From: Rhodoferax sp.
GTDB taxonomy: Bacteria > Pseudomonadota > Gammaproteobacteria > Burkholderiales > Burkholderiaceae_C
DNA length: 62,473 bases
Reading direction: 5' to 3'
Assembly: GCF_028715765.1 (NCBI RefSeq)
Contig: NZ_JAQURE010000015.1
Span: 1 to 62,473, forward strand
The translations under genes and the position numbers were made by a program. Positions 49,603 to 58,420 of this stretch are shown piece after piece. The stretch's first letter is position 1. Each line of letters starts with the position of its first letter. The notes beneath the pieces were generated by a model that was not told the origin of the DNA, searched no databases, and saw nothing but the letters and a program-made list of their open reading frames with translations.

Positions 49603-50798
49603 CATGGGGTCAAGGCGGGGTCCCCGGCGTACAGCCAAGGCATGTCCAACAAACTTTCCCCAAGCCATTTCATGGCGGTGTTTCGCCCCCAACGCATCAA
49701 CCCCGTGGCATGAAAAATTTGACCATTGCGGATGGCGCGCGCTTGCACCCGTGCATTGCGTTGCCAGCGCATTTGCGCATAGTGCTGTAACTGCGCAGCA
49801 ACATCTTGCCCACCCGCTGTAGCTGACGACAAAGCCATGGCCAGCGCGGCTGCATCTTCAATCGCCATGCCTGCCCCTTGCGCCAAATAAGGCACCATAG
49901 GGTGGGCAGCGTCACCCAGCAAAGCCACCCTGCCCAAGGCCAGCTCATGTGCGCCGCGCATGGGCGGGCGAATACTTAAGGGCCACAGCCGCCACTGCCC
50001 CATGGCGGCAATCAACGCTTGCAAGGGGGCAGCGGTATGCACCATGTGGCGCTGCAAGTCTTGCACATTGGCACTGTGATCCCAGTGCGACATGTCACCT
50101 TGCACCCGGCCATGCACAATGGCCACCACATTGAGCCACTCGCCACCTCTGACCGGGTACTGCACCACATGCAGCCGCGGTCCAAGCCAGACGGTGATTT
50201 GATCGGTGCGCAAGGGTGCTGGCAAATCACTTTGTTTGACCATGGCGCGGTAGGCCAAATGCCCTGTCGGCATCGGTGTGCCGTCAGCCCAGACCAGCTT
50301 GCGCACCGTGCTCCAGCCCCCATCAGCCCCCAGCAACAGGTCACAGTCATCTTGCATACCGTTGGCGTAGCTAACCTTCACAGCAGCATCAGTGGCCGCT
50401 ACCTCCACCAAAGCAGCACCAAAATGAAGCGAGACATGCGGCAAAGATTGCACCGCTTTGAGCAGCACAGCGTGCAAATCGGCACGGTGAATCGTCACAT
50501 AAGGCGCGCCGTAGCGCTGCTCAAACGTCTGCCCCAAACGCAAACTGCCGAGTTGAGCCCCCGACATGGCGCAGCGCACTTGCAACTGCTGCGGAAAAGC
50601 CGCCACCTGACGCAGCGCCGCTTGCAAGCCCCAGGCGTGCAACAGTTTGACCACGTTGGGCCCGAGTTGAACACCCGCCCCCACCTCTGTCACCACCGCA
50701 CTGCGCTCAAACACACTCACCGTATGCGAGGTTTGCGCACAGGCCAAAGCGGCGGCCAGACCACCAATACCGCCACCCGCAATGTGTAACGTGCTCAT
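49602..50798 (-). CDS. FAD-dependent aromatic monooxygenase (salicylate/3-hydroxybenzoate hydroxylase type)
   Basis: A 398-residue flavoprotein with the FAD motif IAGGGIGGLAAALA at the N-terminus, the middle LLGADGGWSTVRKL (DG motif) and the GD motif VALLGDAAHPMVPYLAQGAG. Group A monooxygenases of this kind hydroxylate aromatic acids such as salicylate or 3-hydroxybenzoate; the substrate cannot be fixed here. It is followed by no catabolic gene on its strand; the meta-cleavage genes about 6 kb away are separate. Its 3' end meets the PEP-CTERM terminator. Confidence 0.85.
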   Translation of the reverse strand: MSTLHIAGGGIGGLAAALACAQTSHTVSVFERSAVVTEVGAGVQLGPNVVKLLHAWGLQAALRQVAAFPQQLQVRCAMSGAQLGSLRLGQTFEQRYGAPYVTIHRADLHAVLLKAVQSLPHVSLHFGAALVEVAATDAAVKVSYANGMQDDCDLLLGADGGWSTVRKLVWADGTPMPTGHLAYRAMVKQSDLPAPLRTDQITVWLGPRLHVVQYPVRGGEWLNVVAIVHGRVQGDMSHWDHSANVQDLQRHMVHTAAPLQALIAAMGQWRLWPLSIRPPMRGAHELALGRVALLGDAAHPMVPYLAQGAGMAIEDAAALAMALSSATAGGQDVAAQLQHYAQMRWQRNARVQARAIRNGQIFHATGLMRWGRNTAMKWLGESLLDMPWLYAGDPALTP

Positions 50799-50887
50799 GT
50801 CGACCTCGTTTCCCCAAAAATTCAGGCGATTTTTACCCTGCAGTCAGTGTTTAAGCTGACAACACTGCCACAGCGCAGCAGCTTCCC

Positions 50888-53800
50888 TTATTGCAGTTGC
50901 AACCAGGCTTTCTCCAGCCGCTTCACGCTCACAGGCTGCGGTGTGCGCAGTTCTTGGGCAAAGAAACTCACACGCAATTCCTCCAGCAGCCAGCGAAATT
51001 CTTGTTGGCGCGCATCCATCACGCCCTTGCGCTCGGCCACCAAGCGCCAATAACGCTGCTCCAGTGGCAACAATTCCTTCAAGCGGGCGCTGTCTCGCGC
51101 GGGGTCGGCTCGAACCTTCTCCAGCCGGGCAGTGATGGCTTTCAAGTAGCGGGGAAAGTGCTGCAACATCGGCCACGGTGTCACGCTCAAAAACCGTTTG
51201 GGCATCAACCTAGCCAACTGCTGGGCGGCGTCTGCGCTGGCCTCTGGGGCATGTTTGCTGTCTTTGATCTTGCGGGCAGCCACCGCGTAGTCGGCCAACA
51301 CTGTGGCCGACAAGCGAGCCACTTCAGTACAAATCAGCGTCAGCCGCCCACGCCCCTCTTCCACACGCTTCTTGAACGCAAATTCATCGGTAGGCAGCGG
51401 GTTGAGTAAAAAAGCTCGATCCAGTGCCACGCTGATGATCTGTTCGCGCAGCTCTTCCAGCGTGCCACCCGTGCCCGAGCCATCGGGGTTTTTACCTACC
51501 TGCATGTAGGTCACGGCCATCTTTTGCAGGTCCGGCACATTTTTTTCAAGGTATTTGAGCGCGTCTTTCAGCTGCAGTGCAAACAGGCGGCGCAAGCCGG
51601 CGCGGTGTTTGGCAGCGGCCACATCGGGCTCGTCAAACACCTCGATGGTGACCGCATCACCGCAATCCATCAGCGCTGGGTAGCCAATCAGTGTCTGGCC
51701 GCCTTTTTGAATTTCCAGCAGCTCGGGCAGCTCGCCAAACGTCCAGGCGGTGTGTTTAATCCCGGCGGGGTTGGATTTGGAAGGCACTTTAATTGCTTCA
51801 CTTTGAATAGCTACCCGCGCTTGTTTGACGGGCGCTAGAGCACTATTTTTCATATGAACATCGGCACCACCCGGGGTGGCCGCACCCTGCCCTAGCTTCA
51901 ATGCAGCCAACGCTTGAAACGCGCCACGGGCTTGCCCACCCAGTTCAGCCTTCAAGGCGCCCAGGTTGCGCCCCTGCCCCAACTGGCGGCCGTGTTCGTC
52001 CACCACCCGAAAGTTCATGAAGAAATGAGGGCTGAGCATGTCGACCTTGATGTCAGCCCGCACCACATCCACAGCTGTTGCCAAGCGCACCAGTTTCAAC
52101 ACTGCCTCAATCAGCGAGCTGTGGCCAAACAGCGCTGGCTCGTTGAGTTGCTCAGCCATCTTGCGTGCCGACTCGGGCAGTGGCACCAAGCGTGAGCGCG
52201 GGCGCTGGTGCAAGGTCTTGAGCAGCGCCTGGATTTTGTCTTTGAGCATGCCGGGCACCAGCCATTCACAGCGCTCGTCATTGACCTGATTCAGCACAAA
52301 AATCGGCACGGTCACCGTCAAGCCGTCTTTGGCGTCGCCCGGTTCATGCAAGTAGGTGGCTGCGCAGTCCACTCCCCCTAAGCGCACGGTTTTAGGAAAG
52401 GCCTGGCTGGTGATGCCCGCAGCTTCGTGACGCATCAGCTCCTCACGGGTCAAACACAACAGCTTGGGGTTGATGCGCAAGGCCTCCCGGTACCAGGCCT
52501 CAAAGGTAAAGCCGCTGCACACATCGGCAGGCAACTGTTGGTCGTAAAACGCGTAGATCAGCTCGTCGTCCACCAGCACATCTTGGCGGCGGGCTTTGTG
52601 CTCCAGGTCTTCCACCTGTTGAATGAGCTTTTGGTTGGCGGCCAAAAACGGCAGCTTGGTGTCCCACTGGCCCCCTACCAGCGCTTCGCGGATGAAGATT
52701 TCGCGCGCGCCAGGCAAGTCCACCCGGCTGTAGTTGACACGTCGGCCGCTGTAGATGACTAGCCCATAGAGCGTGGCACGCTCCAGCGCGTTGACCTCGG
52801 CCACCTTTTTTTCCCAATGCGGGTCAAGCAACTGCTTCTTCAACAGGTGTGCACCCACCTGCTCCAGCCACTGCGGCTCGATGGCGGCAATGCCACGGCC
52901 AAACAGGCGCGTGGTTTCCACCAGCTCAGCTGCCACAATCCAACGTCCCGGTTTTTTCACCAGGTGTGCGCCGGGGTGCGGGTAAAACTTGATGCTGCGC
53001 GCGCCCAAATACTCGCCATTGGCACCATCCGTTTCGAGCTTGCAGCCAATGTTGCCCAACAAGCCCGCCAGCATGGACAGGTGCAATTGCTCATAGCTGG
53101 CGGGCTTGGTGTTGAGCCGCCATTTGTGCTCAGCCACCACGGTGTGGAGCTGGCTGTAGATGTCGCGCCACTCACGCACACGGCGCATGCTGACAAAGTT
53201 TTGCCGCAACAGCTGCTCGTATTGGCGGTTGCTGAGCTTGTGGGTTGTGGTGTGCGCTGGGAGCTGGGGTGGCCGGGCGCTCTGCTCCATCTGCCCCGTC
53301 TGCCCCGCCCGCTTTGCGGGCTCCTCCTTAGACGTAGCAGAACGCCCGGCCACCCCAACGCCCGAGACAGCGGCTGACGACACACCACGCGCATCATGAA
53401 TCCACTTCCAGAGCTTGAGGTAACCCGTGAACTCGCTTTTTTCGTCATCAAACTTTTTGTGCGCGGTGTCGGCTTGCTGCTGCGCCTCCATGGGACGGTC
53501 TCGCACGTCTTGCACGCTCAGGGCGCTGGCAATCACCAGCACCTCGTCCAGCGCTTCACGCGATCGGGCTTCCAGAATCATGCGTCCTACGCGCGGATCC
53601 AGCGGCAGTTTGGCCAACTCTTGACCCATGGGAGTGAGCTCATTGGCATCGTCCACCGCGCCGAGTTCATTGAGCAATTGGTAGCCGTCGGCAATGGCAC
53701 GGCCTGAAGGTGCTTCAAGAAACGGAAAGTCTTCGACGCTGCCTAAATGCAGCGACTTCATGCGCAAAATCACCCCAGCCAAGCTGGAGCGCAAAATTTC

Positions 53801-54955
53801 AGGATCAGTGAACCGGGGGCGACCTGCAAAATCTTTTTCGTCATACAGCCGGATGCAAATGCCGTTGGCCACCCGGCCACAGCGCCCGGCACGCTGGTTG
53901 GCCGCTGCCTGGCTGACGGGCTCAACCAGCAGCTGCTCCACCTTGCTTCTGAAACTGTAGCGCTTCATGCGCGCTGTACCTGCGTCAACCACGTATTTGA
54001 TGCCTGGCACAGTGAGCGAGGTTTCTGCCACATTGGTGGCCAGCACAATGCGCCGACCGTTGTGGCTGTCAAAAATGCGGTCTTGCTCGGCTTGGCTCAG
54101 GCGGGCAAACAGCGGCAACACTTCGGCGTTGCGAAACACCGCGCTGTGGCTCAGGTGGCCGCGCAAGTGGTCAGCCGCCTCGCGGATTTCGCGCTCGCCA
54201 GGCAAAAACACCAGAATGTCGCCACTGTGGTGCACGTCGCGCCACAGCTCGTCCACCGCATCTGCCATGGCGTTGTTGATGTCGTAGTCACGCGCTTCTT
54301 CAAACGGGCGGTAACGTTGCTCCACAGGGAACATGCGGCCAGACACCATGATGATGGGCGCGGAGCCATTGCGAGATGCAAAATGATCAGCAAAGCGTTG
54401 CGCATCAATCGTGGCACTGGTCACCACCACCTTCAAGTCGGGTCGCCGTGGCAAGATTTGCTTCAAATAGCCTAGCAAAAAGTCGATGTTCAGACTGCGC
54501 TCGTGCGCCTCGTCGATGATGATCGTGTCGTAGGCTTTGAGCAGTGGGTCGGTCTGTGTTTCGGCCAGCAAAATGCCGTCGGTCATGAGCTTGACCGAGG
54601 CGTCTTTGCTCAGGCGGTCTTGAAAGCGCACCTTGAAGCCAACCACCTCGCCCAGCGGCGTGTGCAACTCTTCGGCAATGCGCTTGGCCACGCTGCTGGC
54701 CGCAATCCGGCGCGGCTGGGTGTGGCCAATGAGTTTGCCGCGCGGTGCAGGGCGGCCGTCAGGCAAAGTCTTGGGGTAGTTGCATAACCCACGCCCCAAA
54801 GCCAATGCAATTTTGGGCAGCTGGGTGGTTTTGCCTGAGCCGGTTTCACCACACACGATGATGACCTGGTGCGCCTGCATGGCGGCCATGATTTCTTCGC
54901 GGCGGGCACTGACAGGCAGGTCTTCAGGAAAGTCGATGTGGAAAGGTACAGCCAT
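50888..54955 (-). CDS. hrpA: ATP-dependent RNA helicase HrpA (DEAH box)
   Basis: A protein of about 1355 residues from ATG at 54955 (MAVPFHIDFPEDLP). It has Walker A (GETGSGKTTQLPK), the DEAH box (IIIDEAHERSLN), motif III SAT, motif VI-like QRAGRCGR, and the long HrpA C-terminal region. E. coli HrpA acts in mRNA processing and in rescue of stalled ribosomes. Length is about 55 aa over E. coli. Two inserted pieces explain part of that: a palindromic element (53266-53356, about residues 535-565) and a dispersed repeat (51806-51850) coding KNSALAPVKQARVAIQ. Both keep the frame. Confidence 0.95.
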   Translation of the reverse strand: MAVPFHIDFPEDLPVSARREEIMAAMQAHQVIIVCGETGSGKTTQLPKIALALGRGLCNYPKTLPDGRPAPRGKLIGHTQPRRIAASSVAKRIAEELHTPLGEVVGFKVRFQDRLSKDASVKLMTDGILLAETQTDPLLKAYDTIIIDEAHERSLNIDFLLGYLKQILPRRPDLKVVVTSATIDAQRFADHFASRNGSAPIIMVSGRMFPVEQRYRPFEEARDYDINNAMADAVDELWRDVHHSGDILVFLPGEREIREAADHLRGHLSHSAVFRNAEVLPLFARLSQAEQDRIFDSHNGRRIVLATNVAETSLTVPGIKYVVDAGTARMKRYSFRSKVEQLLVEPVSQAAANQRAGRCGRVANGICIRLYDEKDFAGRPRFTDPEILRSSLAGVILRMKSLHLGSVEDFPFLEAPSGRAIADGYQLLNELGAVDDANELTPMGQELAKLPLDPRVGRMILEARSREALDEVLVIASALSVQDVRDRPMEAQQQADTAHKKFDDEKSEFTGYLKLWKWIHDARGVSSAAVSGVGVAGRSATSKEEPAKRAGQTGQMEQSARPPQLPAHTTTHKLSNRQYEQLLRQNFVSMRRVREWRDIYSQLHTVVAEHKWRLNTKPASYEQLHLSMLAGLLGNIGCKLETDGANGEYLGARSIKFYPHPGAHLVKKPGRWIVAAELVETTRLFGRGIAAIEPQWLEQVGAHLLKKQLLDPHWEKKVAEVNALERATLYGLVIYSGRRVNYSRVDLPGAREIFIREALVGGQWDTKLPFLAANQKLIQQVEDLEHKARRQDVLVDDELIYAFYDQQLPADVCSGFTFEAWYREALRINPKLLCLTREELMRHEAAGITSQAFPKTVRLGGVDCAATYLHEPGDAKDGLTVTVPIFVLNQVNDERCEWLVPGMLKDKIQALLKTLHQRPRSRLVPLPESARKMAEQLNEPALFGHSSLIEAVLKLVRLATAVDVVRADIKVDMLSPHFFMNFRVVDEHGRQLGQGRNLGALKAELGGQARGAFQALAALKLGQGAATPGGADVHMKNSALAPVKQARVAIQSEAIKVPSKSNPAGIKHTAWTFGELPELLEIQKGGQTLIGYPALMDCGDAVTIEVFDEPDVAAAKHRAGLRRLFALQLKDALKYLEKNVPDLQKMAVTYMQVGKNPDGSGTGGTLEELREQIISVALDRAFLLNPLPTDEFAFKKRVEEGRGRLTLICTEVARLSATVLADYAVAARKIKDSKHAPEASADAAQQLARLMPKRFLSVTPWPMLQHFPRYLKAITARLEKVRADPARDSARLKELLPLEQRYWRLVAERKGVMDARQQEFRWLLEELRVSFFAQELRTPQPVSVKRLEKAWLQLQ
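51806..51850 (+). repeat. Dispersed ~45-bp repeat, copy 11, inside hrpA
   Basis: It reads AATAGCTACCCGCGCTTGTT, then TGACGGGCGCTAGAGCACTA. It is antisense to hrpA, in frame, in a linker of the C-terminal part. Confidence 0.7.
53266..53356. repeat. Palindromic element inside hrpA
   Basis: Terminal inverted repeats of 21 bp (53266-53286 and 53336-53356) match at 20 of 21 positions. Between them lie two CTGCCCCGT-like short repeats and an inner palindrome GCCCGC-TTT-GCGGGC (53307-53321). It is read in frame within hrpA and adds about 30 residues rich in A, S, G and P, where related HrpA proteins have a short linker. It resembles a mobile palindromic (MITE/REP-like) element. Confidence 0.75.
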
Positions 54956-55017
54956 GGGGTGACCATTATCGAGGCTGCGTCTGGGGTCGCGAGCGTTCAG
55001 AACATCGTGGTACAAAA

Positions 55018-55929
55018 TCAGTCACAACGCAACCCTTGCTGCACGGCGCGCTTGACAAACGCCTGTGTCTGCTGCTGTGTCAACGTGGCAGGGCGCAATG
55101 CACTGGTGGCCAGCGCGACCTTGGCACGCAACTCCGGCTCAGTGATGGTGCGCAGCACGTAACTGGCCGGGCGAGGCGCGTTGCGCACCGCATTGCGCGA
55201 CAACACCGCACAGCCCACGCCTTCGGCCACCAAGTCCAGAATGGCCGACACCCCGTCAATCTCCAGCGCAATGTTCAGCCGTTTGCCAATATTGGCTGCT
55301 TCGTTTTCCAGCTGCATGCGAAACGCATTGGGTCGACTGGGGATCACCAGTGGCAACTTGGTGACTTCAGCCAAGGTGATTGAGCCAGTGGGTAGGTCTT
55401 GCGGAGCTACCGCCGGGCGGTGCTGAACCAGCACCAGGTCTTCTTCGTGTAACACACTGATATCGAGCTCCGTGCTGGGCTGCGCGTTGTACAACAGTGC
55501 AATGTCCAGCCGCCCAGCCAGCAGCGCATCTTGCAGCGCGGCCGACAAGCCTTCGGTAATGGAGATGGTGGCATCGGGCAATTCGGCGCGGAAGGTGCGC
55601 GTCAGCGGCACAGTCAGCACCCGCGCCAGGCTGGTAGGCAAGCCCACGACCACTCTGCCCGCAAGTGAGCCCCGCACACGCCCGAGCTCTTCGCGCGCGC
55701 GCTCCACTTGGTGCAAGATGCCGCGTCCATGTGCCAGCAACAGCTTGCCGGCCTCGGTGGGCAGCGCACCCCGGCCGTTGCGCGTCAGCAGCGTTTGACG
55801 CAATTCCACCTCCAGCAGGCGCACTTGGCGACTCAGGGCGGGTTGGGCAATGTCCAGCGCTACCGCCGCGCGGGTAAAGCTGCCAAGCTCGGCCACACGC
55901 ACAAAATATTCCAGTTGTTTCAGATCCAT
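55018..55929 (-). CDS. LysR family transcriptional regulator
   Basis: A 303-residue protein with the LysR helix-turn-helix (MDLKQLEYFVRVAELGSFTRAA and LDIAQPALSRQVRLLE) and the co-inducer domain (RVVVGLPTSLARVLTVPL and onward). It resembles the group that includes nitrogen- and aromatic-response regulators, but targets are unclear. It is upstream of hrpA on the same strand with only two bases between its stop and the extended hrpA frame (62 bases to the preferred start). Confidence 0.88.
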   Translation of the reverse strand: MDLKQLEYFVRVAELGSFTRAAVALDIAQPALSRQVRLLEVELRQTLLTRNGRGALPTEAGKLLLAHGRGILHQVERAREELGRVRGSLAGRVVVGLPTSLARVLTVPLTRTFRAELPDATISITEGLSAALQDALLAGRLDIALLYNAQPSTELDISVLHEEDLVLVQHRPAVAPQDLPTGSITLAEVTKLPLVIPSRPNAFRMQLENEAANIGKRLNIALEIDGVSAILDLVAEGVGCAVLSRNAVRNAPRPASYVLRTITEPELRAKVALATSALRPATLTQQQTQAFVKRAVQQGLRCD

Positions 55930-55955
55930 GGTGGGCTTTCGTTGATGGTCAATTG

Positions 55956-56933
55956 TCAGGACAAATCACAGGGCTGACCCGCGACAACTGGGGCTGTGTC
56001 ACCCATGACTTGCAGTGAAATTTGGCCCAAACCCGATCGCAGCCAGCGATGAGAAGGATCATCTTGATAGCGTTTGTGCCACACCATGTACATGGGCATC
56101 TTGGGACATGGCATGGGGGTGTTGGCCTGGCTCAAGTCTTTGAAGAGGTGCTGATGCAGCAAACTGGGCGCAGTGGCCAGCAGCTGAGTGCCGCGCACAA
56201 AAGCAGGCAGTGCCGCCAGGCCTGGTACCAGCACCTGGAAGTTACGCGCTATGCCCTGGCTGCTGAGCCACTGATCCAGATCCAGCGGGCGGCGCGGCTC
56301 GTACAGCACAGTGATGTGCTGGGCTGCAAGATACTCTGCCAATGAACGTGGCGCGTCGCGCTGGCTGGCATCAAAGTACACGCAGTAATCATCTTCAAAC
56401 AGACGCTTTTGCATCACATCGCCGCCGTCTGGTGGCCGCGGGCTGATGACCAGTTGGCAGTGCTCCTGGCGCAGCATGTCCAGGCTGGGAATGTTGGACG
56501 CAATGACCCGCAGCACCACCCCGGGCGCCTGCCTGCGCAGCCAGGCCATGAGCGGGGGCAACAGCACCTCGCGTTGAAAGTCGTTGGCTGCAATGGTGAA
56601 GGTGCAGCGCCAGCGAGCCGGGTCAAACTCGCCACAGGTGGCAAACCCTTCCAGCGCAGTCAGCAGTTCGCGGGCTTTGTGCACCAATTGTTCGGCGTGT
56701 GCAGTGGCCACGATGCCCCGCCCCGACTTCACAAACAGCGGGTTGCCAGTGATCACACGCAGCTTGTCCAGCACATGACTCACCGCTGACTGCGTCACAC
56801 CCAGGCGTTGCGCTGCACCGGTGATGGTGCCTTCTTCGACCACCGCCACCAGGAGTTGCAGCAAATGGCCGTCCAAATCAGCGTAGTTCCAATCACGTTT
56901 GGTGGGGGCGGTAAATTGATCTAATTTATTCAT
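55956..56933 (-). CDS. LysR family regulator, probable activator of the aromatic meta-cleavage genes
   Basis: A 325-residue protein from ATG at 56933 (MNKLDQFTAPTKRDWNYAD). The helix-turn-helix is LLQLLVAVVEEGTITGAAQRLGVTQSAVSHVLDKLR. The effector domain follows. It is divergent from the dioxygenase genes across an 85-bp gap that contains TTCATG/CATAAG-like inverted pieces and an ATGTGAATACAT palindrome, typical of LysR-controlled divergent promoters. Regulation of the adjacent cluster by a pathway metabolite is inferred. Confidence 0.87.
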   Translation of the reverse strand: MNKLDQFTAPTKRDWNYADLDGHLLQLLVAVVEEGTITGAAQRLGVTQSAVSHVLDKLRVITGNPLFVKSGRGIVATAHAEQLVHKARELLTALEGFATCGEFDPARWRCTFTIAANDFQREVLLPPLMAWLRRQAPGVVLRVIASNIPSLDMLRQEHCQLVISPRPPDGGDVMQKRLFEDDYCVYFDASQRDAPRSLAEYLAAQHITVLYEPRRPLDLDQWLSSQGIARNFQVLVPGLAALPAFVRGTQLLATAPSLLHQHLFKDLSQANTPMPCPKMPMYMVWHKRYQDDPSHRWLRSGLGQISLQVMGDTAPVVAGQPCDLS

Positions 56934-57018
56934 GTTTCTTATGTGAATACATCTGTTTATTTTATGAACGATGCTCGCCATACTTCACCCCGTTCATGTC
57001 AACAACAGGAGATTTTTC

Positions 57019-57372
57019 GTGGCTACCCACACACCTTTACCCCCCATACCGGGCACTCATCCGTTTGATGGCGAACTGGCGCGACGCGGTTATGCACTCA
57101 ACAAAATGTGTTTTTCATTCAATTCAGCAGACCACCGTGCTGAATTCCAGAAAGACGAAGATGCCTACATGCGCAAATTCAACCTGACTGAAGTGCAGGC
57201 GGCAGCCATTCGCGCCAAAAACGTGCTGCAACTGCTTGATGCCGGAGGCAACGCCTATTACCTGGCCAAGTTCGCCGGTATTTTTGGGTTAGATATGCAA
57301 GACATTGGTGCCCAGCAAACCGGCATGACCAAAGACGAGTTCAAAGCCATGCTGGTTGCAGCGGGCCAATAA
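57019..57372 (+). CDS. pmdA: Protocatechuate 4,5-dioxygenase alpha subunit (LigA/PmdA type)
   Basis: A 117-residue small subunit. The start is GTG at 57019, with AGGAG seven bases upstream; the ATG at 56971 would reach into the promoter region. Conserved LigA features are HPFDGELARRGYALNKMCFSF, AFQKDEDAYMRKF-like EFQKDEDAYMRKFNL, and GGNAYYLAKFAGIFGLDMQDIGAQQTGM. It pairs with the catalytic beta subunit encoded 11 bp downstream to open the ring of protocatechuate between carbons 4 and 5. Confidence 0.88.
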   Translation: MATHTPLPPIPGTHPFDGELARRGYALNKMCFSFNSADHRAEFQKDEDAYMRKFNLTEVQAAAIRAKNVLQLLDAGGNAYYLAKFAGIFGLDMQDIGAQQTGMTKDEFKAMLVAAGQ

Positions 57373-57383
57373 AGGAGACACAC

Positions 57384-58235
57384 ATGGCAACATTGATCGG
57401 TGGGTTGGGCACTTCACATGTGCCTGCCATAGGCGGCGCGATTCACAAGGGACTGCAGCAAGAACCCTATTGGAAGCCTTTTTTTGACGGCTACCCACCC
57501 GTGCAGACTTGGCTGCAAGAGAAAAGGCCCGACGTGGTGGTGATGTTTTACAACGACCACGGACTGAATTTTTTTCTGGACAAGATGCCCACGTTTGCGG
57601 TGGGTGCGGCTGCGCAATACAACAACGCTGACGAAGGCTGGGGTATACCCACACTGCCACCGTTCCAGGGTGAGGTAGATTTGTCGTGGCACCTCATCAA
57701 CCACCTGGTTCAGCAAAACTTTGACATCACCACCTGTCAGGAAATGCTGGTCGACCACGCCTGCACCCTGCCGCTCAAACTGTTCTGGCCACAGGGCGAT
57801 TGCCCGGTGACGGTGGTGCCAATCTGCATCAACACCGTACAGTTTCCGCTACCCCACGCACGTCGTGTGTACGCCCTGGGTCGCGCGGTGGGTGAGGCCA
57901 TCGCCAGCTGGGGTAGCAACAAAAAGGTGGCAGTGATTGCGTCGGGTGGCCTCAGCCACCAGCTTGAAGGCGAGCGCGCCGGGTTTCTGAACAAGGCTTT
58001 TGACCTCCAATTCATGGAAAGCCTGGTCAGCAACCCTGAGTGGGCCACGCAGTACACCAACCACGAGCTGGTGGCCAAAGCCGGCAGCCAGGGCATTGAG
58101 CTGCTGATGTGGCTGGCTATGCGCGCCAGCTTGGTCGCGGGCGACGGCTTCGGTGTGCGCAAGGTGCACAGCCACTATCACATCCCCATCTCCAACACGG
58201 CTGCAGGTTTGATTGCACTTGAAAAAGTGTTTTGA
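57384..58235 (+). CDS. pmdB: Protocatechuate 4,5-dioxygenase beta subunit (LigB/PmdB type)
   Basis: A 283-residue class III extradiol dioxygenase subunit holding the ferrous iron. Active-site features are GTSHVPAIGGAI (His ligand), MFYNDHGLNFF (His ligand), the acid/base SGGLSHQLEGERAG, and the carboxylate in HELVAKAGSQGIELLMW. The closest type I recognise is protocatechuate 4,5-dioxygenase, but a gallate-type substrate cannot be excluded. It ends in front of a hairpin (ACGCACAC/GTGTGCGT) at 58253-58281. Confidence 0.88.
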   Translation: MATLIGGLGTSHVPAIGGAIHKGLQQEPYWKPFFDGYPPVQTWLQEKRPDVVVMFYNDHGLNFFLDKMPTFAVGAAAQYNNADEGWGIPTLPPFQGEVDLSWHLINHLVQQNFDITTCQEMLVDHACTLPLKLFWPQGDCPVTVVPICINTVQFPLPHARRVYALGRAVGEAIASWGSNKKVAVIASGGLSHQLEGERAGFLNKAFDLQFMESLVSNPEWATQYTNHELVAKAGSQGIELLMWLAMRASLVAGDGFGVRKVHSHYHIPISNTAAGLIALEKVF

Positions 58236-58420
58236 CTCGTTCAAGCGCAGCCACGCACACGCAGCGATAAGCGGTGTGCGTTGGATGCTCTCTGCGCCCG
58301 GCCGGTAAACACCCATAGCTAGGGTTAACCATAGCTCACTCGAATCTATGCTGATTTGCTATAACTGCTAGTGGTGCTGCTGGCTTTTGCCGGGCTCAAG
58401 ATCAGGCCAGAATCCGCCCC
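58236..58420. other. Intergenic region with hairpin and possible promoter
   Basis: 185 bp with a hairpin (ACGCACAC at 58253-58260, GTGTGCGT at 58274-58281), a GGTTAACC palindrome and an extended -10-like TGCTATAAC near 58363. It may terminate pmdAB and start a second transcript for the tautomerase and TRAP genes. A fragmentary match to the dispersed repeat (TAGCTAGG, TAACTGCTAG) is too weak to call. Confidence 0.45.

Noticed and set aside
58310..58385. Another copy of the dispersed repeat upstream of galD
   Set aside because: Only scattered TAGCT and CTGCTAG pieces match; the order and spacing do not follow the family.
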